Shown here: one piece after another, positions 26,899 to 34,693 of the stretch
Numbering within the stretch: the first letter of the stretch is position 1
Layout: each line of letters starts with the position of its first letter
NCBI GenBank assembly: GCA_038131365.1
Contig: JAYPPH010000003.1
Location: 186,001-250,000 of the forward strand
Direction: 5' to 3'
DNA: 64,000 nucleotides
Source of the DNA: Marisalimonas marina
Lineage (GTDB): Bacteria; Pseudomonadota; Alphaproteobacteria; Puniceispirillales; Marisalimonadaceae
The notes under the pieces: model-generated
Told to the model about the DNA's origin: nothing
Seen by the model: the letters and a program-made list of their open reading frames with translations, nothing else
Database searches by the model: none
Made by a program: the position numbers and the translations under genes

Positions 26899-27447
26899 AT
26901 GTGCGGTAGGTTTGTAATTTCATCTAAGAACCCTTTTGATTTGGAATATACGCCTTCTTATAACGTAACCCCATCACAATTAATTCCTATTAAAACAAAA
27001 AATGGATCAAAATTGATAAAATGGTCATATTCTCCATTATGGAAAAAAGATATGAACTTAATTAATTGCCGTTCTGAAACAATGAAAGAAAAACCATCTT
27101 TCAAGGAAGCAAAAAGATGTATTATTTTTCATGACGGTTGGTATGAATGGCAAAGGAAAGGTAAAGAAAAGATACCTTTTTATCATTCGAGTAAATGTAA
27201 AAATTTTGCTGGCCTTTATAATGAAATTGGTTGCTTAATCCTTACTCGGAATTCTGCAAACAAGATTAATCATATACATCATCGACAACCAGTTTTATTA
27301 AATGATAATGAAATTTTAAGTTATCTTGAAGGTGAAGATATTTTAAATAGTTCTGCAAATAATGAAGTTGAATTTTATCAAGTTAGTAAAGATGTGAATA
27401 ATCCACAAAATAACAACCCAAAATTAATTAATGCGGTGGATTTTTAG
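26899..27447 (+). CDS. SRAP/YedK-family (HMCES-like) protein, copy 1
   Basis: 182 residues. The catalytic Cys2 follows the start Met (MCGRFVI), as needed after Met removal for covalent capture of abasic sites. Other family motifs: YNVTPSQ, NCRSETMKEKPSFKEA, GWYEWQ (Glu) and HHRQPVLL (His). Such proteins protect single-stranded DNA abasic sites. It lies 54 bases 3' of mesD. Differs from copy 2 at 5 of 182 residues. Confidence 0.92.
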   Translation: MCGRFVISSKNPFDLEYTPSYNVTPSQLIPIKTKNGSKLIKWSYSPLWKKDMNLINCRSETMKEKPSFKEAKRCIIFHDGWYEWQRKGKEKIPFYHSSKCKNFAGLYNEIGCLILTRNSANKINHIHHRQPVLLNDNEILSYLEGEDILNSSANNEVEFYQVSKDVNNPQNNNPKLINAVDF

Positions 27448-27552
27448 TGAAATAAATATAATAAAATAAAAACAAACAAGATCCCTACAAAAGTTTAGAT
27501 TTTCATTTTAAACTTCACAAAATTGAATGAATCAAAATATTACTGCAATCAA

Positions 27553-27720
27553 CTAGTCTTCTTCTAACTTATTAAGTTCTACTCTAGCTTTCCAAACGAC
27601 AACGCACTCTCCGCATCTTTCAGTAGCTTTTCTAATAGCTCTGTAAGCGGGATGTTTTTTGCAACCTTTCGACAGTATTTTGAGTAACTCAATTTTTTTT
27701 TCTAGGTTTTTAGAATTCAT
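27553..27720 (-). CDS. Small CxxC protein (55 aa), copy 1
   Basis: 55 residues, MNSKNLEKKIELLKILSK at the start, then a basic GCKKHPAYRAIRKA segment and a CGEC pair before a short helix. The same frame is kept in copy 2 with one residue changed (CGEC to CEEC), and most base changes are silent, so it is a real gene. Three Cys could bind metal or a cofactor. It lies upstream of the flavin-reductase gene's stop on the same strand as that gene, about 32 bases downstream of it. Function unknown. Confidence 0.75.
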   Translation of the reverse strand: MNSKNLEKKIELLKILSKGCKKHPAYRAIRKATERCGECVVVWKARVELNKLEED

Positions 27721-27752
27721 AGTTTTATTTTAAATTAATGATATACAAAAAT

Positions 27753-28391
27753 TTATTTCCAGCCTCTTGTCATCTTTCCTTTATCCTTGAAATCAACAAT
27801 TGAGAATGTTTTTTCTATTAAAGTATAATCATTGTAACCTAAACGGGCAATCACCTTCATTTTCAGGACATCAACAATACCATCATCTGTGATGAACTCA
27901 TCTTTAATATGTATTCCAATAACTTGACCAATCACAACATGGTGAAAACCGTCTTTTCCTGGTAGTTCAACTGTTTGATGATACTTACATTCAAAATGAA
28001 CTGGTGATTCAGCAACCCTTTTGGGTTTTACGTTTATAGAGCTTATCGGTGTAAGGCCAGTTTCAAGCAATTCGTCTGTTTCAGATTCCATTATCCAACT
28101 AGTATCATTCATTTGATGACGAGTATCCCATGTACTAACATTTACAACAAATTCACCGGTTTCTTCAGCATTTAAGACACTATCCTTTTTAGAGCCGTCT
28201 ACTCTATTACCTGCAGAAAACATAACAAACGGAGGATTATAAGATAGACCATTAAAATAACTGTATGGCGAAAGGTTTCCAATACCATCTTTACTAATAG
28301 TACTAATCCAACCTATTGGCCGTGGAACTGTTAAGGCTTTAAAAGGATTATAAGGTAGTCCATGATTATTTTTTGCGGTATCGTAGTACAT
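27753..28391 (-). CDS. Flavin-reductase-like domain protein, copy 1
   Basis: 212 residues of the flavin reductase-like FMN-binding split-barrel family: VPRPIGWISTIS near the N-terminus, NLSPYSYFNGLSYNPP, and a C-terminal HHVVIGQVIGIHI. These proteins bind FMN and either supply reduced flavin to a monooxygenase or act as oxidoreductases. A TTG 12 bases upstream opens the frame further in this copy only; the ATG at 28391 is shared with copy 2 and is used. Divergent from the Gfo/Idh gene across a 167-base spacer. Only 2 residues differ from copy 2. Confidence 0.88.
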   Translation of the reverse strand: MYYDTAKNNHGLPYNPFKALTVPRPIGWISTISKDGIGNLSPYSYFNGLSYNPPFVMFSAGNRVDGSKKDSVLNAEETGEFVVNVSTWDTRHQMNDTSWIMESETDELLETGLTPISSINVKPKRVAESPVHFECKYHQTVELPGKDGFHHVVIGQVIGIHIKDEFITDDGIVDVLKMKVIARLGYNDYTLIEKTFSIVDFKDKGKMTRGWK

Positions 28392-28558
28392 AAGAGTTTC
28401 CAAATATTATTGATAATTTTACAATAATTAACTTTAGACTTAAAACTTTAACTACCAAACTAAAATAATCTTTAATTATAAATTTATAAATCTAATATTT
28501 CTTCTCTTATTGATTTAGTTTAATATTTTTAATAATTTTAATTTTTCGTTGGGATAAA

Positions 28559-29518
28559 ATGACAATTAATGTAGGCATAATTGGTTTAGGGATAATGGGA
28601 ACTCGTATGTTAACACATATGAGACTACACAAACAATTTAAACCAGATTATTTATGGGATCCAAACCCTATTGCTTGTGAAAATGCTATTAAACAAGATA
28701 GTGAATGTACTATTATGAAAAGTGCTGATGAAGCTATAGAAAAAGCTGATTTAGTATATCTAGCTTGTCCTCCAACTGTAAGAGAAGATTATGCTATGAA
28801 AGTTGTTGAATCAGGCAAAGCTCTTTTTATTGAAAAACCATTTGGTATAAATATACAAGATAGTAAAATTTTTATTGAAAAACTAAAAAATTTTAATGTT
28901 CCTATAGCTGTAAATTTTACTCAAGCAGCTGGCGATCCTTTATCAGATTTACTGGCAAGCAAAGATAAACAGGAAATGGGAGAAATCCTTGGTGCAGACA
29001 TTATAGTAACTTACTCTAAATGGCCTCGTGAGTGGCAAAAAGAAGCTGATTGGCTTCGTTTCAAAAAGGAAGGAGGTATGACTAGAGAAGTAATATCTCA
29101 TTTTATTTTTTTTATAGAACGAGTTTTAGGACCACTAAAAGTAAAATGGGCAAAAACCTTTTACCCTTCTGACCCTTTACTTTGTGAAACTGATGTTCTT
29201 GCAAGGTTAGAAACTAAAGATGGTCTTCCTGTTAATATACTGGCAAGTGTAGGCGGTATTCAACCCGATAGACAAGAATTTATAATTAAGGGTACTAAAC
29301 AAAGTAGGAAAGTAGAAGAATTTCATAAGGATTCTCTGTCGACAGGTAATGATTTCATTCCTCTTCGTGACAAAAATGAAGACCCTAGAGCTGTAAGTTT
29401 AAAATCTCAACTTGATGATTTGTACCTCAAAATAAATAATAAACCAAATAGATTGGCTACAATTGATGAAGCCTTTAGGGTACAAAAGATAGTAGAAGAA
29501 ATTTTATCAAAAACTTAA
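28559..29518 (+). CDS. Gfo/Idh/MocA-family oxidoreductase, copy 1
   Basis: 319 residues. The NAD(P)-binding loop GIIGLGIMGTRM opens the protein; EKPFG (Lys of the EKP motif) is near residue 94-98 and HFIFFIERVLG carries the conserved His of the substrate domain. The family oxidises or reduces sugars, inositols and related compounds. It is upstream of the ABC importer genes, so it may process the imported compound. Differs from copy 2 at 10 residues, four of them clustered in DSKIFIEKLKN. Confidence 0.88.
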   Translation: MTINVGIIGLGIMGTRMLTHMRLHKQFKPDYLWDPNPIACENAIKQDSECTIMKSADEAIEKADLVYLACPPTVREDYAMKVVESGKALFIEKPFGINIQDSKIFIEKLKNFNVPIAVNFTQAAGDPLSDLLASKDKQEMGEILGADIIVTYSKWPREWQKEADWLRFKKEGGMTREVISHFIFFIERVLGPLKVKWAKTFYPSDPLLCETDVLARLETKDGLPVNILASVGGIQPDRQEFIIKGTKQSRKVEEFHKDSLSTGNDFIPLRDKNEDPRAVSLKSQLDDLYLKINNKPNRLATIDEAFRVQKIVEEILSKT

Positions 29519-29607
29519 AATTGAAAAACTATGTGTCAGAATGCAATGTCATTTTGTAAATAATTAAAATCTTAAATTTAAATTTACTAATTCAAAATAT
29601 AAAAACT

Positions 29608-29660
29608 GTATTTGACGTTGACATAATGATCTCTTTTATGAGTAAATTATTATATTTAAT
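29608..29660 (+). promoter_or_regulatory. Conserved block upstream of binding-protein gene, copy 1
   Basis: The spacer before the binding-protein gene has diverged between copies, but GTATTTGACGTTGACAT and, a little further on, TTTTATGAGTAAATTATTATA are kept in both. TTGACG/TTGACA are -35-like and TATTAT is -10-like, but the spacing is not standard. A promoter or activator site is inferred. Confidence 0.35.
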
Positions 29661-29686
29661 ATTTATTATTATGGGAGATCAGTTAA

Positions 29687-30703
29687 ATGAAAATTAGTAG
29701 AAGAAAATTAATTGTTTTAGGTGGTGGAGCGTTAGCATCATCTGCTTTATCAATGCCTGCAATCGCCTCTCGTAAAAAAATAAAAGTTGGGGCTTTAAGA
29801 TTTACTTCTCATTCGGCAAGTTTTATAGCCAAAGAACGTGGATATTTCAAAAAAGCTGGTCTAGATGTAGATTTTGAGTTTTTTCAAGCTGCTCAACCAA
29901 TGGCAATTGCTATTGCTTCAGGAGATATTGATTATGCTGTAACAGCAATATCTGGTGGGCTAATATCTCTTGCAGAAAAGGGAGCAATTAAAGTCATAGG
30001 TGGAGCTTTGAGTGAAGAGGCTGGAATTGATGGACAAAAATTCCTTGTCTCAGACAAAGCTTACAAAGCTGGAGTAAGAAGTACAAAAGATCTTAATGGA
30101 AAAAGATATGCCGTAACACAAGCAGGATCATCTTTTCATTATATGGGTTCTAAGATGGCTGATGCAGAAAACATCAAATTATCTTTTGTTCCGTTACAAA
30201 AAGTTGGAGCTATTATAGGAGCTCTGAAATCTGGTCAGGTTGATGCTTGGTCAATTGTACCGCACATAGCAAAGCCACTATCAAAAGGCGGCTCCGTACA
30301 TATTATTGGTAATGTAGCAGATTATCTTCCTAACTATCAAATAACTACAGTTTTTACTTCAGAAAATAATGCAAAAAATGAACGTAATCTTACCAAAAAC
30401 TTTTTAACAGGCTTCAGTGAAGGAATTGATGATTATGCGTCAACTATGATTGATAAAAAAAATGGAGATGCTGGAATAAATGAAATGGTCGACTTAATTC
30501 ATAAATATGTATATACAAGTCGACCAAGAGCAAAAGCTGCTCCTTCTATTATTAATGGAACAATGCGATTAAGTGCTGGAGCTTCTTTAAATCTTCGGTC
30601 AGTTAAAGATCAACTAGATTGGTTTAAATCTGAAGGTTTAGTCAAAAAAAGTATAACTATAGATACTTTAGTAGATCAATCTTATGTAAAAATTATAAGT
30701 TAA
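29687..30703 (+). CDS. NMT1/SsuA-like ABC substrate-binding protein with Tat signal, copy 1
   Basis: 338 residues. The N-terminal ISRRKLIVLGGGALASSALSM is a twin-arginine signal with cleavage near AIA. The mature part shows the NMT1/ThiY/SsuA fold: RFTSHSASFIAKERGYF, AAQPMAIAIASGDIDYAVTAISGG and a later GALKSGQVDAWSI. The family captures sulfonates, nitrate-like anions, pyrimidines or aromatic acids; the ligand is not predictable. Followed by a hairpin and the ATPase and permease genes. 7 of 338 residues differ from copy 2. Confidence 0.9.
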   Translation: MKISRRKLIVLGGGALASSALSMPAIASRKKIKVGALRFTSHSASFIAKERGYFKKAGLDVDFEFFQAAQPMAIAIASGDIDYAVTAISGGLISLAEKGAIKVIGGALSEEAGIDGQKFLVSDKAYKAGVRSTKDLNGKRYAVTQAGSSFHYMGSKMADAENIKLSFVPLQKVGAIIGALKSGQVDAWSIVPHIAKPLSKGGSVHIIGNVADYLPNYQITTVFTSENNAKNERNLTKNFLTGFSEGIDDYASTMIDKKNGDAGINEMVDLIHKYVYTSRPRAKAAPSIINGTMRLSAGASLNLRSVKDQLDWFKSEGLVKKSITIDTLVDQSYVKIIS

Positions 30704-30710
30704 TTATACC

Positions 30711-30737
30711 TGTCCTGAGCAATTAAAGCTCAGGACA
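30711..30737 (+). promoter_or_regulatory. Intra-operon hairpin between binding protein and ATPase, copy 1
   Basis: TGTCCTGAGC and GCTCAGGACA form a perfect 10-bp stem around AATTAAA, 8 bases after the binding-protein stop and 9 bases before the ATPase start. There is no T run, so it is more likely an mRNA-stabilising or partial-attenuation element than a terminator. Such hairpins commonly raise the binding-protein level over the membrane parts. Confidence 0.85.
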
Positions 30738-30746
30738 ATTTAATTT

Positions 30747-31514
30747 ATGAATATTCAAATTAAAAACCTAAATCATTTTTATGATCAGTCGAAAGTTTTA
30801 AGTGATATCAACTTAGAAATTATGAGTGGACAAATTTTGTCTATTATTGGACCTTCCGGTTGTGGCAAATCTACACTATTACGATTGATAGGTGGACTTG
30901 AAAAACCAATTTCTGGTGAAATAACTCAAATCGGATCACAATCGAAAGCCTGTTTAAATCCAATCACCTATATTTTCCAAGACTTTGCCTTACTTCCATG
31001 GAGAACTGTTGAGGAAAATGTTTCATTAGTGCTTGAAGACCATTCTTTATCTCTAAAAAATAAACGTGCAATCATAGATGATGTATTAGATAGAACAAAA
31101 CTTAAAGATTTTTCTTACGCACTACCCAAACAGTTGTCTGGAGGTATGAAACAACGTGTAGCTATTGCAAGAGCATTAGCAGTTAATCCAGAGGTGCTTC
31201 TAATGGATGAACCTCTATCTGCACTAGATAGCCAAACCAGAGAATTACTTTTAGAAGATTTTATTAATTTATGGGATAGAAAGCCTTTTACTGCAGTTTA
31301 TATTACTCACAATCTCTCAGAGGCTGTTCGTCTTGGTAATAAAATTATAGTCCTTTCAAGAAGACCTGGTAAAATTATTGAAACAATTTCTATTGAAAAG
31401 CCAATTTCAGACCGAAAATCAATAGATAAGGATCTAGATGAATATCAAAAACATCTTTGGGATATAATGCATGATGAAGCAAGAGCAGCTGATGCCGAGC
31501 TATTAAATGTCTAA
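30747..31514 (+). CDS. ABC transporter ATPase (SsuB/TauB type), copy 1
   Basis: 255 residues. Walker A GPSGCGKST, Q-loop FQDFALLPW, signature LSGGMKQRVAIARALA, Walker B VLLMDEPLSALD and the H-loop YITHNLSEA are all intact. It powers the importer made with the adjacent permease and the Tat-exported binding protein. Its 3' end overlaps the permease start by 8 bases. Differs from copy 2 at 5 residues, none in the catalytic motifs. Confidence 0.94.
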   Translation: MNIQIKNLNHFYDQSKVLSDINLEIMSGQILSIIGPSGCGKSTLLRLIGGLEKPISGEITQIGSQSKACLNPITYIFQDFALLPWRTVEENVSLVLEDHSLSLKNKRAIIDDVLDRTKLKDFSYALPKQLSGGMKQRVAIARALAVNPEVLLMDEPLSALDSQTRELLLEDFINLWDRKPFTAVYITHNLSEAVRLGNKIIVLSRRPGKIIETISIEKPISDRKSIDKDLDEYQKHLWDIMHDEARAADAELLNV

Positions 31515-32238
31515 TAAATATTCTCTAAATAGTTCAAAAAATTTAAATTTAAGCAAACCTGTTCCTTTTGTTGGTAAAGGTTTTCAACCTAAAACAAAAC
31601 GTTGGATGAGTTATTTTATTTTTTTTATTATTATTACTATTCTTGAGTTGTCTACTGTATCTGGTTTAATCTCATCTTTAACTTTACCAAAGCCATCTGA
31701 TGTTTTAATAACCATTATTGATCTTTTTCAATCTGGTTTGTTATTCAAACATCTATTTCCATCAATTTTGAGACTTATTATAGGGGCTATTTTAGGCATT
31801 AGTCTTGGTATTACTATTGGGACACTCATTGGTTTGTTTTCATACATAAGATCTGGATTGGTACCCATAATAGCAGCTATTTTTCCAATACCCAAAATAG
31901 CATTACTACCATTATTTGTAATATGGTTTGGAATTGGAGAAGGTTCTAAGTATGCACTTATAGCACTTGGCACATTTACACCAACTGTGGTAGCAACTTA
32001 TGGAGCTGTAGATAATGTTGATAGAACCTTAATTAGAATGGGACAAAGTTTTGGTTTAAGTTGGTTTTCTATAGTTTATAAAATTGTATTACCTGGAGCA
32101 ATGCCTGGAATTTTATCTGGCTTGAGAATTAGTCTTGCAATAGGAATCATTTTACTAGTAGCAGCTGAAATGCTTGGTGCAGAGTATGGAATTGGCGCAT
32201 ATATTTTAGAAGCTGGTTCTTTATATGAATCGATATGA
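31507..32238 (+). CDS. ABC transporter permease (SsuC type), truncated copy 1
   Basis: BPD_transp_1-type permease whose first ~240 residues match the complete copy, including four to five membrane segments and the cytoplasmic EAA loop (GQSFGLSWFSIVYKIVLPGAMPG). At 32228 the gene runs into the mesD fragment and stops three codons later (…SLYESI), losing the last 35 residues and the final membrane helix. It differs from copy 2 at about 15 of 240 shared residues, three times the rate of its ATPase partner, suggesting relaxed constraint. It may be non-functional, with the copy-2 permease serving both importers. Confidence 0.85.
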   Translation: MSNKYSLNSSKNLNLSKPVPFVGKGFQPKTKRWMSYFIFFIIITILELSTVSGLISSLTLPKPSDVLITIIDLFQSGLLFKHLFPSILRLIIGAILGISLGITIGTLIGLFSYIRSGLVPIIAAIFPIPKIALLPLFVIWFGIGEGSKYALIALGTFTPTVVATYGAVDNVDRTLIRMGQSFGLSWFSIVYKIVLPGAMPGILSGLRISLAIGIILLVAAEMLGAEYGIGAYILEAGSLYESI

Positions 32239-32977
32239 CGCCGAAGTGCCCACTGTAGTAAATGAACTAAAGAGATTAGAAAAAGTTCATTCTAAAAGTA
32301 CAGAATTTTGCTTAAAAAACACTTCAAATGATTTTAAAATTACTTTACCTGGTCCAATGACCATATGTGATACTATAGCCAATGGCTTCTACAGTTCTAG
32401 AAAAGAAATGGCATTTGAATTTGCAAAGATATTAAATGCAGAAGCTCTTGAGCTTGAAAAACTTGGAGTTCATACAATTCAATTTGATGAACCTGCTTTT
32501 AATGCTTTTACAAAGGAAGCATCCGAATGGGGTGTCGAAATACTTGAAGTAGCCGCCTCTGGTCTTAAATGTAAGACAGCTGTTCACATTTGTTATGGAT
32601 ACGGGATTAAACAAAATATTGACTGGAAGAAAACTCTTGGAAATGAATGGAAACAATACGAAGACTTTTTCCCTACTTTAAATAATAGCTCTATTGATCA
32701 AGTTTCATTAGAATGCGCTAATAGTCGAGTGCCACTAGATGTCTTGAAAATGTTAAGTAATAAAGAAATCCTTGTAGGGGTAATAGATGTAGCCAACCTT
32801 GAGATAGAGACGCCTAGTGAAGTTTGTAAGCTTTTGGAAAAAGTTTCTGCATATGTTGATTATAAAAATATAATTGCTTGTACAAATTGTGGCATGGCTC
32901 CTATGCCTTTTAATATTGCTGAAGAAAAAATTAAGTCTTTAGTAGCTGGTGCAAATTTATTTACTAAATCTATATGA
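32225..32977 (+). CDS. MesD-like protein, N-terminally truncated copy 2
   Basis: 250 residues corresponding to residues 90-339 of the full mesD copy. The ATG at 32225 comes from permease sequence (TATATGA) and by chance keeps the mesD frame, giving MNRYDAEVP. The first two beta-alpha units, with the GSLPKP loop, are missing, but the zinc ligands (HIC, SLEC, CTNCG) remain. It overlaps the truncated permease by 14 bases. Seven residues differ from copy 1 and no stop has appeared. Probably unable to fold as a full barrel alone. Confidence 0.75.
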   Translation: MNRYDAEVPTVVNELKRLEKVHSKSTEFCLKNTSNDFKITLPGPMTICDTIANGFYSSRKEMAFEFAKILNAEALELEKLGVHTIQFDEPAFNAFTKEASEWGVEILEVAASGLKCKTAVHICYGYGIKQNIDWKKTLGNEWKQYEDFFPTLNNSSIDQVSLECANSRVPLDVLKMLSNKEILVGVIDVANLEIETPSEVCKLLEKVSAYVDYKNIIACTNCGMAPMPFNIAEEKIKSLVAGANLFTKSI

Positions 32978-33031
32978 TATTAAAAAAATATAATCTTAAA
33001 AATTTGAATTTGTATAAGAAATTTTAATAAT

Positions 33032-33580
33032 ATGTGTGGTAGGTTTGTAATATCATCTAAGAACCCTTTTGATTTGGAATATACCCCTTCTTATAACGTA
33101 ACCCCATCACAATTAATTCCTATTAAAACAAAACATGGATCAAAATTGATAAAATGGTCATATTCTCCATTATGGAAAAAAGATATGAACTTAATTAATT
33201 GCCGTTCTGAAACAATGAAAGAAAAGCCATCTTTCAAGGAAGCAAAAAGATGTATTATTTTTCATGATGGTTGGTATGAATGGCAAAGAAAAGGTAAAGA
33301 AAAGATACCTTTTTATCATTCCAGTAAATCTAAAAATTTTGCTGGCCTTTATAATGAAATTGGTTGCTTAATCCTTACTCGAAATTCAGCAAACAAGATT
33401 AATCATATACATCATCGACAGCCAGTTTTATTAAATGATAATGAAATTTTAAGTTATCTTGAAGGTGAAGACATTTTAAATAGCTCAGCAAATAATGAAG
33501 TTGAATTTCATCAAGTCAGTAAAGATGTGAATAATCCACAAAATAACAACCCAACATTAGTTAATGCTGTGGATTTTTAA
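33032..33580 (+). CDS. SRAP/YedK-family (HMCES-like) protein, copy 2
   Basis: 182 residues with all family motifs of copy 1 retained: Cys2 after the start Met, GWYEWQ and HHRQPVLL. The five differences from copy 1 (for instance HSSKC to HSSKS and the C-terminal NPKLI to NPTLV) avoid these sites. It lies 54 bases after the truncated mesD, the same spacing as in copy 1, so it should still be translated normally. Confidence 0.92.
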   Translation: MCGRFVISSKNPFDLEYTPSYNVTPSQLIPIKTKHGSKLIKWSYSPLWKKDMNLINCRSETMKEKPSFKEAKRCIIFHDGWYEWQRKGKEKIPFYHSSKSKNFAGLYNEIGCLILTRNSANKINHIHHRQPVLLNDNEILSYLEGEDILNSSANNEVEFHQVSKDVNNPQNNNPTLVNAVDF

Positions 33581-33685
33581 TCAAATAAATATAATAAAAT
33601 GAAAACAGACAAGATCTTTACAAAAGTTTAAATTTTCATTTTAAATTAAATAAAATTGTATGTATCAGAACATTGCTATAATCAA

Positions 33686-33853
33686 TTAGTCTTCTTCTAA
33701 TTTATTAAGTTCAACCCTAGCTTTCCAAACGACAACGCACTCTTCACATCGTTCAGTAGCTTTTCTAATAGCTCTGTAAGCGGGATGTTTTTTGCAACCC
33801 TTCGATAGTATTTTGAGTAACTCAATTTTTTTTTCTAGGTTTTTAGAATTCAT
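33686..33853 (-). CDS. Small CxxC protein (55 aa), copy 2
   Basis: 55 residues, identical to copy 1 except CEEC for CGEC. The stop codon changed from TAG to TAA and several third positions differ, while the protein is kept: direct evidence of coding constraint. It lies 31 bases downstream of the flavin-reductase copy 2 gene's stop and would be its cotranscribed partner. Confidence 0.75.
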   Translation of the reverse strand: MNSKNLEKKIELLKILSKGCKKHPAYRAIRKATERCEECVVVWKARVELNKLEED

Positions 33854-33884
33854 AGTTTTATTTTAATTAATGATATATAAAAAT

Positions 33885-34523
33885 TTATTTCCAACCTCTT
33901 GTCATCTTTCCTTTATCCTTGAAATCAACAATTGAGAATGTTTTTTCTATTAAAGTATAATCATTATAACCTAAACGTGCAATCATCTTCATTTTTAGAA
34001 CATCAACAATACCATCATCTGTGATGAACTCGTCTTTAATATGTATTCCAATAACTTGACCAATAACAACATGGTGAAAACCGTCTTTACCAGGCAGTTC
34101 AACAGTTTGATGATACTTACATTCAAAATGAACAGGTGATTCAGCAACCCTTTTGGGTTTTACGTTTATTGAACTTATCGGTGTAAGGCCAGTTTCAAGT
34201 AATTCGTCTGTTTCAGATTCCATTATCCAACTGGTATCATTCATTTGATGACGAGTATCCCATGTGCTAACATTTACAACAAATTCACCAGTTTCTTCAG
34301 CATTTAAGACACTATCCTTTTTAGAGCCATCTACTCTATTACCAGCAGAAAACATAACAAACGGTGGATTATAAGATAGACCGTTAAAATAACTGTATGG
34401 TGAAAGGTTTCCAATACCATCTTTACTAACAGTACTAATCCAACCTATTGGTCGTGGAACTGTCAAGGCTTTAAAAGGATTATAAGGTAGTCCATGATTG
34501 TTTTTTGCAGTATCGTAGTACAT
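33885..34523 (-). CDS. Flavin-reductase-like domain protein, copy 2
   Basis: 212 residues, beginning MYYDTAKNNHG. Only two conservative replacements (I to V in STVSKDG and V to M in LKMKMIAR) separate it from copy 1, the lowest divergence in the unit, which implies strong constraint on both copies. The extra TTG-initiated extension of copy 1 is absent, confirming the ATG start. Divergent from the Gfo/Idh gene. Confidence 0.88.
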   Translation of the reverse strand: MYYDTAKNNHGLPYNPFKALTVPRPIGWISTVSKDGIGNLSPYSYFNGLSYNPPFVMFSAGNRVDGSKKDSVLNAEETGEFVVNVSTWDTRHQMNDTSWIMESETDELLETGLTPISSINVKPKRVAESPVHFECKYHQTVELPGKDGFHHVVIGQVIGIHIKDEFITDDGIVDVLKMKMIARLGYNDYTLIEKTFSIVDFKDKGKMTRGWK

Positions 34524-34693
34524 AAGATTTTCCAGCTATTATTAATAATTTTGTAATAATTAACTCTAGACTTAAAATTTTAACTACCAAACTAAAATAA
34601 TCTTTAATTATAAAATTTATAAATCTAATATTTCTTCACTAATTAATTTAGTTTAATATTTTAAAAATAATTTTAATTTTTCGCAGGGATAAA

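Larger units (their letters stand above)
26097..32229. repeat. Tandem duplication, copy 1 (6.13 kb unit)
   Basis: Runs from inside mesD to inside the permease gene. Every gene here recurs in the same order and orientation about 6,132-6,135 bases downstream. Encoded proteins differ by about 1-6% between copies; for example 5 of the first 195 bases of the binding-protein gene differ. Small indels change the offset from 6133 to 6132 to 6135 in spacers only. The right end abuts copy 2 at a chimeric joint. Confidence 0.95.
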
